NCBI GenBank assembly: GCA_046350555.1
Contig: JAXMAF010000005.1
Location: forward strand, 395,722 to 459,721
From: JAXMAF01 sp046350555
Lineage (GTDB): Bacteria > Planctomycetota > Phycisphaerae > Phycisphaerales > SM1A02
DNA: 64,000 nucleotides
Direction: 5' to 3'
Part shown: positions 60,325 through 64,000 of the stretch, piece by piece
How positions within the stretch are numbered: position 1 is the first letter of the stretch
How the letters are laid out: each line of letters opens with the position of its first letter
Program-made: the position numbers and the translations under genes
The notes under the pieces: model-generated
Seen by the model: the letters and a program-made list of their open reading frames with translations, nothing else
Databases searched by the model: none
What the model was told of the DNA's origin: nothing

Positions 60325-62529
60325 TCAGCCAGTCCACGTTTGGAGCAGCACGCCCAGGTCTGCGCCGTCGACGGCGCCGTCGCCGTTGATGTCGGCAGCG
60401 CAACGCGTTGGAGGAACCGGACACGCGCCCCACGCGCCGAGCAGCAGCCCGACATCGGCGCCGTCGATCACGCCGTTGCCGTCGAGGTCGCCGATCGTGG
60501 GTTCACAGATGTCGGGGATCAGGTCGCCATCGAGGTCCACGAGCTCGCCTCGGGCGATCTCGCACGAATCCAATCGTTTGCTCCCGTCGCAGTCGGTCAG
60601 GTTCACGCGGATCGGCAGGGCCCAGCCGGTCATGATGTCATCCTCGACCTGTTCGATGGTCTCGAATGGGTTGAGCGAGAGGTCGGCCAGGTCGAGCGGC
60701 CCTGTGCTGATGGCGAGCCATCCCGCCTGGCGATGAGGAAGGACGTCGTCGGCCTGCGTGAACACCTGCCCGGCGTGCATTTCCATCGCGAAACCCGCGA
60801 AGAAGGATGTTCCCGGCGGCCCCACTTCGACGGGGCCGATGGGGAAATCGGTGAAGATGCCGAAGCCCGGTGCGGGCGGGAACGTGATTGCCTGGGCGAA
60901 GAGGAGCTCCGCATCGGCGGGATTGCCGTCTCCGTTGGGGTCTGAGTAGACAACCATGATCGCTTGCTCGATCGGGTCGGTTGGATTGCCGCCGATGGCA
61001 AGGTTTGGGACCACGAACGCGATCGAACGGAGTGCGGCGTCATCCGAACCGGTGACCACGAAGTGATTCACGATCATGACGCCTCCTTGCCAGGGTCCAT
61101 AGATGATGAGCAACGTTGGAAGAAACGCATCTTCGACATTGTCGGCGACATGTCTGTGGGGCACCTGGGCGTCGTCGATGATGCCGTCGTCGTCGCAGTC
61201 CTCGGAGAGACCCGACGCGATCTCGCATGCATCGTCGAGACCGTCCTGGTCCACGTCGCGCGGCGGCAGGTCGGCGACGAAGACCACGCCCTTCGGCACG
61301 CCGCCCATCGTCACGGACGTGCGGCCGACGACCATCGTCTGACCGTCGAACGCGGCCGATGTTGCGCCGCTTGCCGCGGAAACGGGGGCGGGCGGTGCCA
61401 CTTGTCGCTCGACGTACCAGCCGGCCGCATCACGATGGAGGATCGCGGCGGCCGTCGTCGTCGATCCCGACGGCGATGGGTTTCTCGCGCCCCAGACAGC
61501 CACGTCGCCCGTTGGAGCAAGCGTGAGCGACTGACGGCCGGAGGTCAGTCCGCTGGGCGCGATGACGAGTCGCGGCTCGGTCCAGCCATCGCCGACCCGC
61601 TCGTAGGCGAGCAGCGTACCGCTGGTGCTGCTGCCGATCTTGGCGGTGACCAGCAGCGTTCCGCCGCGCAATGCCATGACCATTCCGAAGAAGGGGTTCG
61701 CCGTGCGATACAAGCTCTCCGCGGCATTGAGGTTCGCGGTCTGCGTCCAGCCCCATCGGTCAAGTTCGAAGATGCGCACCGATCCGGCAAGGAGGGACTC
61801 GGCGTCATCGTCGGCGATGGCGCCGATGGCGATGATGCCGCTGTCCATCTCCACCGAATAGCCGAACTGATCGCCCTCGGCCGCATCAGGTGCAAGAAGC
61901 GTCGCTTCGAGCGCCCATTGCGTGCCGGCCCGCTTGAAGAGGTAGGCGGCCCCCGAGCTTGAACCGAAGTCGTCCCGGCCGAGCGCCCCGACCAGCGCGT
62001 GATCGCCATCGAGCGCCACGTCCCAGCCGAAATGATCGAGTGGCTGCCCATCCTCCGCGAGCAACGTCGCCTCCTCCTGCCAGCGGCCGTCGGTCAACCG
62101 GAAGATGTAGGCGACACCACTCGTCGCCGCCGCTCCCGCAGCGCGTTCAGCGCCCACCAGCAAGGTGTCTCCCTGCATCGACAAGGCGACGCCGAATCGA
62201 TCGTCGAGCGCGCTGGCGATTGGCATGAGGATGCCCGCCGGCGACCACACTTCCGCGACACGATGGAAGACCTCCACTCGTCCTGCGGTGGTCGCATCCT
62301 TGCCCGGCACGCCGACCGCGATCCAATCGCCGTTGACCGCGACGGCGCTCCCGAACGTGGCCGATGGATCGGGCATCTGCGGTTCGAGGAAGACGGACGT
62401 GGATGGAATGGCACACGGCGCGTCGGCGAGCGAGAGGCCGGTCGTCGCCAGCGCGGCTGCTGCTGCGATCGCGACGACAGGACGGACGAACACCTGCGCG
62501 CACCGTTGCGTTGATCGCATTCGAATCAT
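60325..62529 (-). CDS. Secreted FG-GAP-type repeat protein with C-terminal dockerin-like units
   Basis: 734 residues with a signal peptide (AAAAALATTGLSLADA). About seven repeats of FG-GAP/integrin-alpha-like type follow, with units such as ATFGSAVAVNGDWIAVGVPG, DDRFGVALSMQGDTLLVGAE, DHFGWDVALDGDHALVGALG and DQFGYSVEMDSGIIAIGAIA. After a DVDQDGLDDACE Ca-binding stretch there is a second beta domain. The end holds two dockerin-like units (DLDGNGVIDGADVGLLLGAW, DINGDGAVDGADLGVLLQTW). It is probably a secreted or surface protein with a beta-propeller. AAGGAG lies 10-15 nt before the ATG at 62527-62529. Confidence 0.83.
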   Translation of the reverse strand: MIRMRSTQRCAQVFVRPVVAIAAAAALATTGLSLADAPCAIPSTSVFLEPQMPDPSATFGSAVAVNGDWIAVGVPGKDATTAGRVEVFHRVAEVWSPAGILMPIASALDDRFGVALSMQGDTLLVGAERAAGAAATSGVAYIFRLTDGRWQEEATLLAEDGQPLDHFGWDVALDGDHALVGALGRDDFGSSSGAAYLFKRAGTQWALEATLLAPDAAEGDQFGYSVEMDSGIIAIGAIADDDAESLLAGSVRIFELDRWGWTQTANLNAAESLYRTANPFFGMVMALRGGTLLVTAKIGSSTSGTLLAYERVGDGWTEPRLVIAPSGLTSGRQSLTLAPTGDVAVWGARNPSPSGSTTTAAAILHRDAAGWYVERQVAPPAPVSAASGATSAAFDGQTMVVGRTSVTMGGVPKGVVFVADLPPRDVDQDGLDDACEIASGLSEDCDDDGIIDDAQVPHRHVADNVEDAFLPTLLIIYGPWQGGVMIVNHFVVTGSDDAALRSIAFVVPNLAIGGNPTDPIEQAIMVVYSDPNGDGNPADAELLFAQAITFPPAPGFGIFTDFPIGPVEVGPPGTSFFAGFAMEMHAGQVFTQADDVLPHRQAGWLAISTGPLDLADLSLNPFETIEQVEDDIMTGWALPIRVNLTDCDGSKRLDSCEIARGELVDLDGDLIPDICEPTIGDLDGNGVIDGADVGLLLGAWGACPVPPTRCAADINGDGAVDGADLGVLLQTWTG

Positions 62530-63194
62530 GTCTGGATGCTCCTTCGATGTGTCATGCCGTCATCGATCGACGAGGGGCGCGCAGCGCCCTTGGTCGTCGT
62601 GACGACACACGATCGCCCACCGTGGCCGCACGGTCTTTCAGCGGCTGGGCGATCGACTGGGTTGAGCCCGCACCACCGGCGCGCGGCCTCTTGGTGAATG
62701 CGGTCTTCGGCGACACCGCGCATCGCGCGGAACACCGTTGGGCGGCGAGAGACGTGGGCCGATCCGCCCGTGCGAGGAATCGTGTCGTCGCGACGTGAAC
62801 TGAACCTTGCGACGAATCGGTCGGACGGATCGTACATCGGGCGGGGTGCGCCGCAACGAAGAATCTCTGCAAACCATTGCCGAAACTGCACTTCGATCGC
62901 TCATCCAGATCGATCGGCGCTGGTCGCCACGCTGCGTTCACAGCCACCCGTGCGATCGTCCCACCGCGTTGGCTCCATGGCTCTCCGATGTCAATTGGGG
63001 CGATGGGATCCGGGTGCGACCACGGCGATCGCCGAACGGTTGGGCCGCGCGCCGAAGACGGTGCCGGTGGTCGTCTCGCGCGGCGGCGATTCGCCGACAC
63101 TCACGCGGGACACGCCGCCGCGGAAGAAGGTGTTGCGGAGGTTCGAAGCGACGCTGCCGTACGAGCGGCTGATGTCGCCGCGCCGGGCTGCGCC
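62530..63194. other. Intergenic region with gene remnants
   Basis: About 665 bp without a supported gene between two minus-strand dockerin proteins. Its lower edge holds the leader and ribosome binding site of the FG-GAP protein. At 63024-63121 there is an icd remnant (listed separately). Near 63151-63180 the motif CCGTACGAGCGGCTGATGTC resembles 60248-60270. No promoter for an additional gene is evident. Confidence 0.5.
63024..63121 (+). pseudogene. Remnant of an icd (isocitrate dehydrogenase) 3' region
   Basis: About 98 bp similar to icd at 56841-56939. The frame is preserved: AIAERLGRAPKTVPVVVSRG then GDSPTLTR, against AIADRLGREPKTVPAVVSPG then GDSPTLSR in the intact gene. Upstream and downstream parts of icd are missing. 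It is a relic of a duplicated or horizontally shared copy. Confidence 0.75.
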
Positions 63195-64000
63195 CTACAG
63201 CCCGTTCCAACGCGCGAGCAGCATGGCCAGATCGGCGCCATCGACCGTCCCGTCACCGTTGAAGTCGGCTGGCGACGGACCCGGCCCCCACGCCGCCAGC
63301 AGCACGCCCATGTCCGCCGAGTCGACGAGCCCGTCGTCGTCGAGGTCCTCGATGAAGTCCGCCTGGACGCGGATGGTGGTGGCCGTCTGGCGCAGCTCCA
63401 GCGGCGGACCGTACGGCGCCGCGGCGAGGTTCACCGTCGCGAACGAGCCCATGAGCCGCGTGGCGCGGACGATCTCCACGGGTCGTCGCGGGCCGCTCCA
63501 CCACATGAACGAGACGTCCACATCGAGGTCGCCGTCGACGGTTGCCGCGCCCTCGACGTCGACAAGCCGTGCGACCTCCGTTGTCGGCGTGCTGGACAAT
63601 TGCACGGCGGTGAGCGCGGAAGGCAGCAGATCAAGCGAACCATTCACGCCGAGTCGGGGTGCCGAGCCCGTCGCGCCGGAGATGCCGACGTCGAGCGTGC
63701 CTTCGATCGTGATGGCGCCAGCGACCGCGCCGCCAGCACCACTCAACTGCGCCCCCGGCGCGATGGCGAGTCCGGGCGTCTCCAGCATGCCGCCGGCATG
63801 CACGGTCATACCGGATGAGACCCAACTGCTCGAGAGGTCGATGGGACCCGCGAGCGTCGACGGGCCGGCGATCTCGATGGCGTTGAGCGGATCGCGCTCG
63901 AGCGCTCGGATGGCGCCGGCGACAGTCACCGTTCCCGATTCGAGGTCGAGATGCCCGCTCGGCGAGCCGGGATCGGAGCCCAGTCGTACATCGCCCAGGA
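63195..64000 (-). CDS. Secreted beta-helix-like protein with C-terminal dockerin-like units (partial)
   Basis: The frame is open to the window edge, so the N-terminus is missing. The visible 268 residues begin with autotransporter-like repeat strands (GSPSGHLDLESGTVTVAGAI, GAGGAVAGAITIEGTLDVGI, GAATVDGDLDVDVSFMWWSG), typical of passenger beta-helix repeats. They end with two dockerin-like units: DLDDDGLVDSADMGVLLAAW and DFNGDGTVDGADLAMLLARW. A GTG at 63927-63929 could start translation but lies within the repeat frame and is not taken as the true start. Confidence 0.8.
   Translation of the reverse strand, partial: LGDVRLGSDPGSPSGHLDLESGTVTVAGAIRALERDPLNAIEIAGPSTLAGPIDLSSSWVSSGMTVHAGGMLETPGLAIAPGAQLSGAGGAVAGAITIEGTLDVGISGATGSAPRLGVNGSLDLLPSALTAVQLSSTPTTEVARLVDVEGAATVDGDLDVDVSFMWWSGPRRPVEIVRATRLMGSFATVNLAAAPYGPPLELRQTATTIRVQADFIEDLDDDGLVDSADMGVLLAAWGPGPSPADFNGDGTVDGADLAMLLARWNGL

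Noticed and set aside
62530..63194. A gene in the spacer between the last two dockerin proteins
   Set aside because: The open frames there are short or antisense, without motifs, and the region contains an icd relic.
1..64000. CRISPR arrays, tRNA or rRNA genes, insertion sequences with a transposase
   Set aside because: No regularly spaced direct repeats, no tRNA-like T-arm/anticodon pattern and no transposase or integrase motifs were seen.

Overview
The window is a very GC-rich bacterial chromosome segment, most likely from a planctomycete of the class Phycisphaerae. The evidence is five secreted proteins with paired dockerin-like Ca-binding repeats of the D-x-D/N-G-x-V-D-G-A-D-L-G type, cysteine-rich secreted modules, a CPECGW zinc-ribbon membrane protein, a squalene-hopene cyclase, and many genes with no Shine-Dalgarno sequence. 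No tRNA, rRNA, CRISPR array, integrase or transposase gene was seen. Several conserved genes change reading frame within conserved domains, which points to assembly indels more than to real gene decay.

Layout. 1-3.8 kb: end of an unknown gene, a thioredoxin-fold secreted protein, dnaN, and the rplM-rpsI ribosomal pair. 4-6.4 kb: a CPBP membrane protease and a SnoaL-like protein with a histone-like tail. 6.5-16.3 kb: a seven-gene chemosensory operon. 16.5-22.7 kb: a MmgE/PrpD protein, a potassium channel, a fatty-acid desaturase, an unknown membrane protein and a DUF3300 protein. 22.8-34.4 kb: a DUF2950 lipoprotein, a large Cys-rich dockerin protein, fbp, a thiolase, a FIST sensor protein, squalene-hopene cyclase, an RluA-type pseudouridine synthase and a TolB-like propeller. 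34.5-39.2 kb: an RND pump with its adaptor. 39.5-49.5 kb: a Cys-rich lipoprotein, two dockerin proteins, nadB, a lipoprotein, a DUF4139 protein, a DinB protein and an M24 peptidase. 49.5-58.9 kb: an OLD-family nuclease, two PH-domain proteins, a PepSY/LamG-like protein, a TauE exporter with its DUF1634 partner, icd, and a zinc-ribbon membrane protein. 59-64 kb: a toxin-antitoxin-like pair, two dockerin proteins and small remnants of duplicated genes.

The main system is the operon at 6555-16297. Its order is MCP, CheW, CheR, CheW, CheA-receiver hybrid, CheB, output response regulator, each gene after the first CheW joined to the next by an ATGA overlap. This is the order of the Pseudomonas Wsp surface-sensing operon (wspA-F, wspR). 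The last gene keeps a WspR-like receiver and linker, but its output domain is a PP2C/SpoIIE phosphatase in place of the GGDEF diguanylate cyclase. The sensory input looks conserved while the output is switched from c-di-GMP synthesis to, probably, a partner-switch or anti-sigma pathway.

Two genome-scale patterns run through the window. One is a roughly 105-118 bp hairpin repeat with imperfect inverted ends, present in nine clear copies. All lie at gene 3' ends or between genes, and in six of nine the outermost repeat bases form or abut a stop codon. The other is a set of TAnnnT boxes whose first base lies 11-15 nt before the start codon of at least eleven genes, as expected for leaderless mRNAs.
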